In this document: piece by piece, positions 1 through 8,536 of the stretch
Layout of the letters: each line of letters starts with the position of its first letter
Position numbering within the stretch: the stretch's first letter is position 1
IMG/VR virus record: IMGVR_UViG_3300031772_007968
Coordinates: 1 to 55,946 of that record
Strand: one strand, 5' to 3'
DNA: 55,946 nt
Source of the DNA: a virus
Notes under the pieces: generated by a model
Told to the model about the DNA's origin: nothing
The model's input: the letters and a program-made list of their open reading frames with translations, nothing else
The model's database searches: none
Made by a program: the position numbers and the translations under genes

Positions 1-2192
1 GAACTGGCCGAACTGTGGGAGCTTGGGGATGACAAACTTGATACGCTAGAACTGGATGAGCTGACGGACGAACTTGAGCTCGAACTCGATGAGCTGGAAG
101 AAACGCTGGAGCTCGAACTGGACGAGCTGACAGAACTCGATGAACTGGAACTCGAGCTCGAACTAGACGAGCTGACGGACGAACTGGAGCTGGAACTTGA
201 GGAGACGCTGGAGCTCGAAGAGGACGAACTGCTGGAGACGCTGGAGCTGGAAGAAGACGAACTGCTGGAAATGCTGGAGCTGGAACTTGAGGAACTGACC
301 GAGCTCGAACTGGAACTGGAACTGGAAGATGAGCTTGAGCTGGACGAGCTGACGGACGAACTGGAGCTCGACGATGACGAACTGACTGAGGAACTGGAAC
401 TGGATGACGAACTTCCGGACGAACTTGAGCTCTGTGACGAGCTGGAACTGCTTGAGCTTGACGACGAGCTGGAACTGCTGGACGACGAAGTTGAGCTTCC
501 TGGCGACGGGGTTGTCTTCACGACAAACACAAGGCTTCCGAACCCGCTCCACTTCACGTCGAAGAACTCCGCCCCGGCGCTCCGGGTTATCGTCTCTCCG
601 ACGAACGTGAAGACGTGTCGTCCGCCTTGGGCGTCGTCGGCGTCCCAGACGAACGACCCGCCCTCGTTGGCGACTTGGAAGTTGACGAAGTTCTTGACGA
701 CATATCCGGTGGTTCCTTCGCCCCCCGTGTAACGGACGCTGCACGTCGAACAGAGGAGATTGACTTCTTCGTCGGGGGCCAAGTCATAATGGCACAGGCT
801 GGACGACGATTCGGAGGACGGGGTTGAGGACGACTCGGAGGACTGGCTTGATGACGACGCCGACGACAGGGACGACTGGCTTGACGACGACACCGAGGAC
901 TGGCTGCTGCTTGTCGGAAGGGCATGCGTGCTGGAGCTTTCCGACGACTGGCTTGAGCTTGTCGGAAGGGCATGCGTGCTGGAGCTTGACGACGCGCTGG
1001 ACAGGGACGAACCGGAGCTGCTGGTGGACATGGCATGCGTGCTGGAGCTTGACGACGATCCCGATGAGCTTGAGCTCGTCGTCATAACCAGCGTGCTGGA
1101 TGATGCGGACGAGCTCGACGAGCTTGACTCGAATTCCGGGTCGGAGCCTTCCGCGACATACAGAGACCCTGAGACGTTGCACGCGACGCCGATGACGTAG
1201 TTAGGCGACCCCGTCCACGTCCTGATCGTCCCCGGGACGCCGTTTTTGTTTATCCTCAAAAGCCTGCTCTTGACGGAGGGCGGCGGATCGTAGTCTATGA
1301 CATAAAAGTCTCCGCTTGGATCCACGTCGCAATACTTCAACGTCTGGTAGGTGCTTGTCCATGCGTCCCCGATGTGCCATCCAGTGGCTCCGCTCCCCGA
1401 AAAGTGGTGGACATACCAGTCGGAGGTGATGGTCTTCACCTTGTGGTTGCCGCTGTCGGTGACAAACGTCCGACCCGAGCGGTCGCATGCCACGCCGTAG
1501 GGTTTCCTGAAGCGGGCCGCGTTCCCCATGCCTATCACGTCTCCTGGGATCCCGTCTCCGGCTACCGTGTGGACCCATTCGCCAGTTATGATCCTGACGG
1601 CGTGGTTCTTGGTGTCAGCCACCCAGACGTTCCCAGACGGGTCAACCGCCACGTCATAGGGGCTGCGGAACATGGCCAAATCACCCAGACCGGATGATGA
1701 CGAACTTGATCCCGGCTCGGCTGGGATATACCACGGCTTCCACACATACCCGTCAACGAATCCAGCGAGGCCAGTCGGGTCGCCAGCCAGGAGGCTGACG
1801 TTCCTGTTTGAGTCAATCTTCCGGATCTGGTTGTTGCCGACGTCGGCAACATAGACGTTGCCCGACCGGTCGCATGCCACTCCACCCGGATCCTTGAACC
1901 GTGCGTTGTATGCCGTGACCACCGACATTCCGTTGTTGCCCCAGACGCCAGCCTTGCCGGCATATGTTGACACCCTACCCGAGGGCTCGATCTTGAGTAT
2001 GATGTGTTTGACGGAATCGGAACAGTATATGTTGCCGGACGGGTCAACGGCCACTCCGCACAGGGCAACGCTCCCTCCGACATATCCGCCCTTGCCGTTG
2101 AGGAGATCGTTTTCGCCAAGGATTATGCTTCCGGAGTTGCCCACTGAGGACACATAACCCTTCTCATATCTTGTCAATCTGTTGAAAGCCAT
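1..2192 (-). CDS. NHL-repeat beta-propeller protein with polyserine tracts (3' end beyond window)
   Basis: An open frame of 730 codons starts at ATG 2192 and leaves the window at base 1 without a stop. Residues 1-345 hold about six NHL blades, seen as repeats of GVAVDPSGNIY, GVACDRSGNVYVAD and DVAVDPSGNVWVAD, each followed by a short strand and AG. Residues 346-465 are serine-rich with three STHA(L/M)(P/S)TSS repeats. Residues 466-562 form a small globular segment with CSTC. From 563 to the edge the protein is nearly pure serine broken by single valines. NHL propellers are binding platforms, and the Ser tracts look like long linkers. It is probably a tail or virion-surface protein, by inference from the neighbouring transglycosylase. 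The plus-strand E/L/D-rich frames here are shadows of the Ser codons. Confidence 0.85.
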   Translation of the reverse strand, partial: MAFNRLTRYEKGYVSSVGNSGSIILGENDLLNGKGGYVGGSVALCGVAVDPSGNIYCSDSVKHIILKIEPSGRVSTYAGKAGVWGNNGMSVVTAYNARFKDPGGVACDRSGNVYVADVGNNQIRKIDSNRNVSLLAGDPTGLAGFVDGYVWKPWYIPAEPGSSSSSSGLGDLAMFRSPYDVAVDPSGNVWVADTKNHAVRIITGEWVHTVAGDGIPGDVIGMGNAARFRKPYGVACDRSGRTFVTDSGNHKVKTITSDWYVHHFSGSGATGWHIGDAWTSTYQTLKYCDVDPSGDFYVIDYDPPPSVKSRLLRINKNGVPGTIRTWTGSPNYVIGVACNVSGSLYVAEGSDPEFESSSSSSSASSSTLVMTTSSSSSGSSSSSSTHAMSTSSSGSSLSSASSSSSTHALPTSSSQSSESSSTHALPTSSSQSSVSSSSQSSLSSASSSSQSSESSSTPSSESSSSLCHYDLAPDEEVNLLCSTCSVRYTGGEGTTGYVVKNFVNFQVANEGGSFVWDADDAQGGRHVFTFVGETITRSAGAEFFDVKWSGFGSLVFVVKTTPSPGSSTSSSSSSSSSSSSSSSSSSQSSSSSGSSSSSSSSSVSSSSSSSSSSVSSSSSSSSSSSSSSSSSVSSSSSSSSISSSSSSSSSSVSSSSSSSSSSVSSSSSSSSSVSSSSSSSSSSSSSSVSSSSSSSSVSSSSSSSSSSSSVSSSSSSVSSLSSPSSHSSAS

Positions 2193-2201
2193 AGCGGTCC
2201 A

Positions 2202-2289
2202 TTGCTGTTTAATGACTTTCTTCTTGGGAAGGGGGCTAAAACCCTTTGCTGTTTAATGACTTTCTTCTTGGGAAGGGGGCTAAAACCCT
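2202..2289. repeat. Two perfect tandem copies of a 44-bp unit
   Basis: The 44-bp unit starting TTGCTGTTTAATGACTT occurs at 2202-2245 and again at 2246-2289, between the stop of the transglycosylase gene and the start of the NHL gene, both on the minus strand. On the minus strand each unit carries TTTTAGCCCCC and a short AAGGG/CCCTT inverted repeat. It could be a duplicated promoter, leader or RNA-processing site for the NHL gene, or a replication-slippage product. Function unknown. Confidence 0.9.
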
Positions 2290-2352
2290 TGATGCGGCAA
2301 TGCAAACATAAACGATGGGAGCGACTCCAGAGGAATGGCCATGGGACGGTTT

Positions 2353-4431
2353 TCAGTCGTACAACGGGATTTCTTGGTATCCCATAAGGCTGCTTCCCCT
2401 CGACATGTAGTCGTAGGTCTTGGGGAGATGCCTCATTATGACGGCTGGATCGAAGCCGCAACGGCTGATGTTGCCTATCCCGCCGTGATACGACGCGAGC
2501 ATCAGGGGAACCTGGTCGGTCTTCCATTTGTCCCTGTTGGCGTCGAGGAAAGTCTTGATGTCCACGAGGTACTGTTGGCCGAACATCCTGTTGACCTTGC
2601 TGTCAAACCGGTATTTATTCCATGGGTACTTGCCGGCAAAATGCTTTCGGTTCAGTTCGTTCCACGTGGGCTCCATCAGCTGCATGTCGCCCGCGGCGCC
2701 TTTTGAGCTGACTTGCTTCCTCGGGTCGTATTCCAATGACAGAACGGTATTGAGGAGCTCTTGTGTCACATTGGTTGACTTCGGTTCTCCTTCCGCCTTG
2801 GCTGGCTCATACCAGCGTCTCGGTCTCGACTCGACGCTCTTTGCCGGAGGCTTGGGGGCCAACTGGGCTGGCTTACCGAAAGACCTTTGCTTCGCCGCCT
2901 CCGTTTCCGCGGCTATCATCGTCTTGAGGTCGTCAAGGCTCTTGCGCATGATGAGGATATCGGCGTCCCTTTGCAGATCGAGGTTCTGTGCAACCTCGCT
3001 TCCGGACACCCCAAACGACCTCATGGCCGTCGGCAGCGTCATCATCCCCATCATCACGGAAAGGAACATCATGACGATCGCCTTCTTCTTGTCGGACCAG
3101 TCGGCCGTCTTGACAAGCGCGGCAATCGTTCCAGGGAACGATCCGAAGACATCGGTTCCGCTCATTTCTTCCTGCATTTCCGTCAGCATTTCCACGGCTC
3201 TCTCGTTGCTGCCCATCTCGTGCATTGCTTTGGCGAAGGCCAAGAAACGTTCGTCTGCGGATCCTTCCAGACCATGCGATTCGATTACCGGGAAGATAAC
3301 ATCATAAGCTGGCACAGAAAAGTCCAAATTTCCGGTAAAGGCCATTATACTGTCTGACTTCCACGACACTGGATTGCGTATGAAGTCATCAGCCATAAGA
3401 TCGAAGACCTGCTTGGAGCCAGTTGAGGCAAGGGCAAGTCTGAGCTTGGAGGCGGCCGATGGGTGGGACAGGGGATCCTCCATCAGCTTCCTGTAGAGCT
3501 TGACCCTTTCCATTTCGGAGAGGGACGGGTTTTCAGCCATACCAACGACGGCGTGTTCAAGAATGGAGGCGGCATCCTCTGTAAGGATGTCTTCCGAACA
3601 CGACAGGATCGCCTGAATCGCCTCAATGTTGGTGAAGCTTCCCATCGTAGCCTTCATGGAGAGGAGTTTGTTCCTGACATAGCTCGGTGCCGGCTGGGTT
3701 TGGCTCTCTGGAAGGCCACGTCCAAAGACGGCGGTTGGATTGTAGGCTATGGCTACAAGGGAGTCGGGATGATATTTCGTGGATTCCAAGAGCGCAGGTA
3801 TCGGGTTGGATCTCCATCCGTTCTTCATGGCGGCCTTACCGATTACGATGCCGCTGTTGTTGTTGTTCCAGACCATGCCGTAGGTCCCCTCCAATTCCTT
3901 CATTTGTGCCAAAAACATGCGGAAAATCCCAGTACCCTCAGCTCCTCGCCACCGCTCCGGCAGCAGACCGTATTGCTGTGCTATCGCGTCAACAACGGGA
4001 AGGGGAGTTCCGTTGGTCATGAACATATAGGCCGCCATCCCCGCCGAATCGTCTGAAAGGGCTATAGCCTGCAGTGCGGACTCGTCGGAATGGTCGCAGC
4101 TTCCGGTTCGGTCACAATGACTCAGTATCTCCTTCAGCAGCGCCAGGAGAGCACCTCGGTCAAGGTTGGACATATTCTGCCTGATTAGCTTCAATGAGGC
4201 CTTTGTGAGTTCCGGAACGTCGGCTACGGATTGTTCTCGGTACAGGTTGATGAACAGCTTCAGAGCCTCCCTCGGCGGCCAAGAATACGAAGACACGTGG
4301 CCAACAACGTCCCTTGTGACAGATGGGGAGTTCCTCGCCATCTCCACAAGCTGGCTTGGGGTTTTGCCTGCGAATCTGCTTGAAAGCACCGTGATTTTCA
4401 TAGACAATGAACCGGAAATGAGAACCGCCAC
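2353..4431 (-). CDS. Virion-associated lytic transglycosylase (SLT domain)
   Basis: 692 residues. The C-terminal ~125 residues match the soluble lytic transglycosylase fold: catalytic glutamate E567 in LSLEYDP, then KGAAGDMQLMEPTW (about 577-590) and ASYHGGIGNI (646-655). These enzymes cleave peptidoglycan between MurNAc and GlcNAc. The N-terminal 430 residues look helical with no recognised domain. A hydrophobic, Met-rich stretch at 451-470 could be a membrane segment. The size and a domain at the extreme C-terminus fit a structural protein that opens the cell wall during DNA entry rather than a small holin-partnered endolysin. The GTG start has AAGGAA about 10 nt upstream; an ATG at 4401 is the alternative. 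It is transcribed away from the plus-strand operon beginning at 4565. Confidence 0.85.
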   Translation of the reverse strand: MAVLISGSLSMKITVLSSRFAGKTPSQLVEMARNSPSVTRDVVGHVSSYSWPPREALKLFINLYREQSVADVPELTKASLKLIRQNMSNLDRGALLALLKEILSHCDRTGSCDHSDESALQAIALSDDSAGMAAYMFMTNGTPLPVVDAIAQQYGLLPERWRGAEGTGIFRMFLAQMKELEGTYGMVWNNNNSGIVIGKAAMKNGWRSNPIPALLESTKYHPDSLVAIAYNPTAVFGRGLPESQTQPAPSYVRNKLLSMKATMGSFTNIEAIQAILSCSEDILTEDAASILEHAVVGMAENPSLSEMERVKLYRKLMEDPLSHPSAASKLRLALASTGSKQVFDLMADDFIRNPVSWKSDSIMAFTGNLDFSVPAYDVIFPVIESHGLEGSADERFLAFAKAMHEMGSNERAVEMLTEMQEEMSGTDVFGSFPGTIAALVKTADWSDKKKAIVMMFLSVMMGMMTLPTAMRSFGVSGSEVAQNLDLQRDADILIMRKSLDDLKTMIAAETEAAKQRSFGKPAQLAPKPPAKSVESRPRRWYEPAKAEGEPKSTNVTQELLNTVLSLEYDPRKQVSSKGAAGDMQLMEPTWNELNRKHFAGKYPWNKYRFDSKVNRMFGQQYLVDIKTFLDANRDKWKTDQVPLMLASYHGGIGNISRCGFDPAVIMRHLPKTYDYMSRGSSLMGYQEIPLYD

Positions 4432-4516
4432 TGGATATTCTTTCCTTCACAGCACGCCTTATTCCTCCGAAGTGACCCCCAGCCATGCAAGTCCGGTGCG
4501 GTTTAACCCGACAGGC

Positions 4517-4524
4517 TGTATAAT
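4517..4524 (+). promoter_or_regulatory. TGTATAAT promoter element before the 4565 operon
   Basis: A perfect -10 hexamer TATAAT preceded by TG lies 40 nt before ATG 4565, in the gap between divergent genes. No good -35 hexamer is visible at 16-18 nt upstream. The same octamer occurs before several other genes in the window. Confidence 0.55.
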
Positions 4525-4564
4525 GCGTGCGAGACGTTTTATTTCATCCGCTTTGGAGAAAACG

Positions 4565-5068
4565 ATGAACAAACTGTGCAAGCAGCCGAGTATGAGGGAC
4601 ATTTTGTCGAAGGTCGTTAAGTCGGCGGCGAAAATCAGGGTGGAGGACGTCAGCCCTAACGGAGACGTCGTCTTTTCCGCCAACCTTGACGATCTGGGGA
4701 TAACGCAGAACGACCTGAAGCACCCCATTCTCAGAACGAGGTTCTTCGTGAACTTCGTCGGGGAGCTTTTTGTCCGAAACAACGTCGAGACGTTTGCGGG
4801 CATACTCACCGGATTCGACCCCAAGCTCTATGACAAGATCATCTGCAACTGCAAGCACACAGACTTCGGGATGAGCGTCAACAACGCCGAAAGGCTGGCG
4901 AGGTGGCAGATGCACATTTCTCTCGTCCAGCAGATACTCACCGAGGACTACGACCGCGTCCTCGAATGCATACCTCAGACGGCCGGGTCGGCGGGTTTGA
5001 CGGGCATGGCAAAATCCGAGACGATAGCCGAGGAAGAGGAAGTCAGCTCCGAGGAGGACGATGAATGA
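4565..5068 (+). CDS. Uncharacterised protein with acidic C-terminal tail
   Basis: 167 residues. The ATG at 4565 is chosen because GGAG lies 6 nt upstream; the open frame extends further 5' but overlaps the divergent transglycosylase gene. No family was recognised. It has a mixed alpha/beta look, a central CNCKHTDFG segment, and ends in a Glu/Asp/Ser-rich tail. Its stop overlaps the start of the following ATPase gene by 4 bp (ATGA), so the two are translationally coupled and may work as a pair. No function can be assigned. Confidence 0.8.
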   Translation: MNKLCKQPSMRDILSKVVKSAAKIRVEDVSPNGDVVFSANLDDLGITQNDLKHPILRTRFFVNFVGELFVRNNVETFAGILTGFDPKLYDKIICNCKHTDFGMSVNNAERLARWQMHISLVQQILTEDYDRVLECIPQTAGSAGLTGMAKSETIAEEEEVSSEEDDE

Positions 5069-6255
5069 CCGCCGACGCAAACGACGCCCCACAACAGCAA
5101 GCGTTGACTTCGAGCGAATGGCCCAGGATCAGCCTGAAGAAGCTTGAGATCGTCAACTTCGGCAAACACAAAAACGTCGTCGTCGACTTCACGCACCATG
5201 GAGGGGTTATGGGGCTGGCGTGCCTTGTCGGGCCGAACGGGACTGGCAAGACCACGATCCTGAACGCCGTCCAGAACTTGTGCTCCAACTTTTCGGAATA
5301 CGACGAGCAGAGATATTTCGGCCTCATGTGCAAGTCGGTGCACGACGTGACGAACATGACTCCCGTTCAGCTTCTGAAGCTCAGGGAAGAGCCGCACATG
5401 ATGCTCAGGGGGACGTTCCAAATCGTCTCTGGAAACGAGTCCGGAACATATACCGTCGAACTGAACCAGATCCGGCCGGTGTCAACGCACCCAGAGTTCG
5501 TCCACGCAAGGATAATCAACTACTGCTTTTACGCTCGGTTCGACATGGAGCTGCACATGTTCCAGCTCAAGAGGAGCAGATGGCCGGCATTCAAGGAGCT
5601 CTTCTCCACCATTACCGGCTTCCCAGTCGAGGAGGACGACACTATCTTCAGCATGAGCTCCGACAGCAACTTCGAAAAGTCCCTGAAGGAATATGTTATG
5701 GGGTTCAGGATCAGGAAGGGCAACGACGTGTTCACGCAACGTCAGTGCAGTTCCGGCGAGAGGAAGATAGCCAAGTGCTTCTCCACGATCCTCAACAAGG
5801 ACATCCCGCCGTCCATCATCCTCATTGACAACGCCACGATGCATGTCGAGGTCGGACGCCACATTTCAGTCATCGAGAGTCTGGAGAAGTGCTTCCCTGA
5901 GAGCCAGATCATCGCCACCTGCCATAGCGTCCCGGTCGCGAAGTCCCTGCCGAGGAGGGAAAGGCTTATGGATATGAGGTTCCTGGATACCCCCCAGTGG
6001 ATCAGGGACGAGCCTTGGCGGCTCAGGCTGATTGACGACGTTTCCGAGACAGTGGAGAGGCTCCGCAACGCTGGCATGGGACAAAAGGCGGACGAGGGGT
6101 CTGCCATCCTTGCGTCGTTGCAGTCGGCTCCGACATGCGACACCGTCTACGACGACTTTGTCAAGCCGTCCTGCGAATTCCTGTCACAAGCCCCCTTCCT
6201 GCTTATGGAGGACCTCCATTCCACACCTCTCCCGAAACTTGGCCGCATTGTCTGA
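5065..6255 (+). CDS. RecF/SMC-like AAA ATPase with altered Walker B
   Basis: 396 residues. The N-terminus LKKLEIVNFGKHKNV is typical of RecF/SMC/OLD-type ATPases that sense or process DNA. Walker A is GPNGTGKT (56-63), the ABC-type signature is CSSGE (228-232), Walker B is IILIDN (251-256) and a switch histidine is at 287 (ATCHS). The family normally has Asp-Glu in Walker B; here the catalytic Glu is Asn256, so ATP hydrolysis may be slow or absent. There is no long coiled coil, so it is a compact ATPase. It overlaps the upstream gene by 4 bp. Possible roles are recombination, packaging support or defence; none is shown by the sequence. Confidence 0.8.
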   Translation: MTADANDAPQQQALTSSEWPRISLKKLEIVNFGKHKNVVVDFTHHGGVMGLACLVGPNGTGKTTILNAVQNLCSNFSEYDEQRYFGLMCKSVHDVTNMTPVQLLKLREEPHMMLRGTFQIVSGNESGTYTVELNQIRPVSTHPEFVHARIINYCFYARFDMELHMFQLKRSRWPAFKELFSTITGFPVEEDDTIFSMSSDSNFEKSLKEYVMGFRIRKGNDVFTQRQCSSGERKIAKCFSTILNKDIPPSIILIDNATMHVEVGRHISVIESLEKCFPESQIIATCHSVPVAKSLPRRERLMDMRFLDTPQWIRDEPWRLRLIDDVSETVERLRNAGMGQKADEGSAILASLQSAPTCDTVYDDFVKPSCEFLSQAPFLLMEDLHSTPLPKLGRIV

Positions 6256-6283
6256 TGCCGGCCGGTATGGAAGGGATTTGGGG

Positions 6284-6289
6284 TATAAT
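6284..6289 (+). promoter_or_regulatory. -10-like TATAAT upstream of 6324 gene
   Basis: GGGTATAATAC lies 35 nt before ATG 6324 in the short gap after the ATPase gene. No clear -35 is seen. It is a variant of the recurring TGTATAAT element. Confidence 0.4.
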
Positions 6290-6323
6290 ACGCGAAGAAT
6301 CAAGAAGCGGAGCTTTACTGACT

Positions 6324-7652
6324 ATGTTCATAACCGTGGCCAAAACAGATGGCGGATATGTGTTCGCGGCCGGAGACAATCCTTCCGACGAACCCGGAGC
6401 GTTCTTCCAGTCGCAGGAAGACTTCTTCCTTGTGAACGGACTGCCGTCGACCTATGGAACCTACGGTGAGGCTCACGCCTATGCTCACAGGCTTGTCAGA
6501 TCCATGCCGTCAATAGTCATGGCGAAAAAGGCATGGCATTACCGAACCGCCATCGAAAGCACCCCCATCCTTCTGGGATCCGAGGAGAATACCGTTTCCC
6601 TCTACAACGACCAGGTCAACATCGTCGGTGAGCGCGTTACCGATTGGAAATCAATGGATCCTGAGGATCAGGAGAAGGAGGGCGAGATATTGGCCAGCGA
6701 GATGGACGGGATCGTCGCCAACATAGAAAGCGTCCTTCAGCAGGTCGAGGAAGACGAGAACACCGAAGAGCTTGCAGACCTTGTGGAAAAAATCAAGGAC
6801 ATGAGGAAGCAGGTCACCGGGGAAGACCCCGACGAAGAGGGCAAGGAAAACGGGGAACTGTCCCTGCCTGAACTTCCCGAGGCGATGCCGGCGGCGGCCA
6901 TTCCGCCTGCCGGTTTGGGTTCGACTGGAAGCGTGAAACAGTCATGTTCCTGCGGACACCAAGCCATACGCGACGGCTTGGCAGAGTCCGCCGTCAGGGC
7001 GTTCGCGGAGGCGGCTATGTGCGCCGTGCAGCCAGCCCACCCCGAAGTCTTCGTTGGGCTGGCGACAAGGCATCCAGACGGCGGATACGAAGTCGGCCTT
7101 TCGGAGCCGGTTGACGGTGGCGTGAGGGATGTTGTTTCACTCCAGTTCGACGACAGGCTGCTGCTGAAGAGGATCGTGCCGTCACAGTCCACCCACAAAA
7201 GGTGCTCATACGGGTCGGCCGAATTCCTTGAAAAATATTGGGAGCCAGTCGTTTCGGCGGTTGGACACGTCCTTATCGGCGACGCGGACGCCGTTGCCGT
7301 ACCGGCCTTTTCGGGATCGGGATGCGGCGACATGATGGCTTTCAAGGTCTCGGACGGATCGGAATGCCGCATCAGGGTGTCGCCATCCAATGACGGCGCG
7401 TCTTGGTTCGCATCGGAAACGAACGGCGCCAAAACGGCCTCGTCTAGGTTCAAGGATGGCGATCTCAAGCCCGACGAGACGCAGGTCAGGTGCACCAACA
7501 GGGATTTGCCGACATACTATGGAAGAACCGGGACGGTCAGAAAAGTCGCCCCGAAAAGGGATTACGCAGATGTCACAGTTGACTTCATGAGGGGCCTGGG
7601 AGAAGTTGTCCTCACCGACAAGGACATAGAGATTTCACCCATGCCGTCTTGA
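6324..7652 (+). CDS. Uncharacterised protein with C-terminal KOW/SH3-like segment
   Basis: 442 residues from ATG 6324; the frame is open further upstream but that part overlaps the ATPase gene. The N-terminal half is mixed, followed by an acidic helical stretch (about 110-180) and a Pro/Ala linker. The second half is beta-rich with a CSCGH element. The last ~50 residues (YYGRTGTVRKVAP, then DVTVDF and GEVVL) resemble a KOW/SH3-type barrel that often binds RNA or protein. The stop overlaps a possible TTG start of the next gene; the ATG at 7670 follows closely. Function unknown. Confidence 0.75.
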   Translation: MFITVAKTDGGYVFAAGDNPSDEPGAFFQSQEDFFLVNGLPSTYGTYGEAHAYAHRLVRSMPSIVMAKKAWHYRTAIESTPILLGSEENTVSLYNDQVNIVGERVTDWKSMDPEDQEKEGEILASEMDGIVANIESVLQQVEEDENTEELADLVEKIKDMRKQVTGEDPDEEGKENGELSLPELPEAMPAAAIPPAGLGSTGSVKQSCSCGHQAIRDGLAESAVRAFAEAAMCAVQPAHPEVFVGLATRHPDGGYEVGLSEPVDGGVRDVVSLQFDDRLLLKRIVPSQSTHKRCSYGSAEFLEKYWEPVVSAVGHVLIGDADAVAVPAFSGSGCGDMMAFKVSDGSECRIRVSPSNDGASWFASETNGAKTASSRFKDGDLKPDETQVRCTNRDLPTYYGRTGTVRKVAPKRDYADVTVDFMRGLGEVVLTDKDIEISPMPS

Positions 7653-7669
7653 AGCCGAGCCAGCGTCCC

Positions 7670-8536
7670 ATGAAAAAGCTTTTCAAACTCCCGATCTCGG
7701 AGGCACTGCCCACGTTCGTCAGGGATCTTGACGACGGTGTTGTGGCCATAGCATATTCCAAGGAGACCGGCGACCTCCTGTCGGCCAATTTCGCCGACAG
7801 GTCAGTCAGGTTCTGCCTCAAGGACGACAGGATTCTCTTTAGGGTTCCCAGACCGGGGAAGCCTAACGGGTTGTGCGTGTCGGCGGACGGGTTCTCGGCC
7901 ATCGTCAGGGATGACTTGGGCAGGGTCGCTTGGGAAGTCGGCATCGTCACGACCGTTGTCAGGCCGCTTGCCGGCAAGAGGGGCGTTGACGCCTTTTCCG
8001 GCAGGTACAAGCAGGATGACGTTCCGGTTGACAGGATGAACGGGATATGCCAGATCCCCGGTGCCGTTCTTGTAACGGCCGACGACTCGCATTGCCTGTT
8101 CGCGGTGTGCGAAGACAGTGCGGTCAGGCTTGTCGGAGGGAACGGAACAAGGGGATTTTCCATAGCCCCATCCCTCCAGACATCCATGTTGGATTCCCCA
8201 GGCGGAGTGTGCGTTATGTCAAACAAGCTCCTTTGCGTATGCGATTCGGGCAACGCCGCGATCCGCGTCGTCAACCCGTCGGGGATGGGGCATGTCCGCG
8301 TCTTCGGCAATCCCATGCAGAAATCGAAATCTGACGGCGACGCCGCTACGGCCAGGATGGTCAGGCCAGAGGGCATATGTGCCATAGACGGCAAGGCGGC
8401 TTTTATAGACTGCGGGAACAGCATCCGCCTTCTTGACCCCAACGCCCAACTCTTACGGACGCTTTATGAGTCAAAAGGCAGGATCGGATCGGTGGCCTGC
8501 TCTCAGAACGAGATATATTTCACGGAGTCCGCATGA
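7670..8536 (+). CDS. Second NHL-type beta-propeller protein
   Basis: 288 residues from ATG 7670 (a TTG at 7649 would add seven). Repeated blades are visible: LSANFADRSVRF, NGLCVSADGFSAIV, GICQIPGAVLVTADDSHCLFAV, GVCVMSNKLLCVCDSGNAAIRVV and GICAIDGKAAFIDCGNSIRLL. Together they would close a 5-6 blade propeller filling the whole protein. Unlike the NHL protein at the left edge there is no serine tail. Its last codons overlap the TerL start (ATGA), so it is co-translated with the packaging motor gene. The role is unknown; a protein-binding scaffold is the usual job of such folds. Confidence 0.75.
   Translation: MKKLFKLPISEALPTFVRDLDDGVVAIAYSKETGDLLSANFADRSVRFCLKDDRILFRVPRPGKPNGLCVSADGFSAIVRDDLGRVAWEVGIVTTVVRPLAGKRGVDAFSGRYKQDDVPVDRMNGICQIPGAVLVTADDSHCLFAVCEDSAVRLVGGNGTRGFSIAPSLQTSMLDSPGGVCVMSNKLLCVCDSGNAAIRVVNPSGMGHVRVFGNPMQKSKSDGDAATARMVRPEGICAIDGKAAFIDCGNSIRLLDPNAQLLRTLYESKGRIGSVACSQNEIYFTESA

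Noticed and set aside
163-1578. Several plus- and minus-strand frames rich in Glu/Leu, Gln/Phe or Arg over the left 1.5 kb
   Set aside because: They are other-frame readings of the polyserine region of the minus-strand NHL gene, whose frame is open from 2192 to base 1 and shows clear blades.
4166-4564. Upstream extension of the 4565 gene
   Set aside because: It overlaps the divergent transglycosylase coding sequence, lacks a ribosome site, and a good GGAG site serves ATG 4565.
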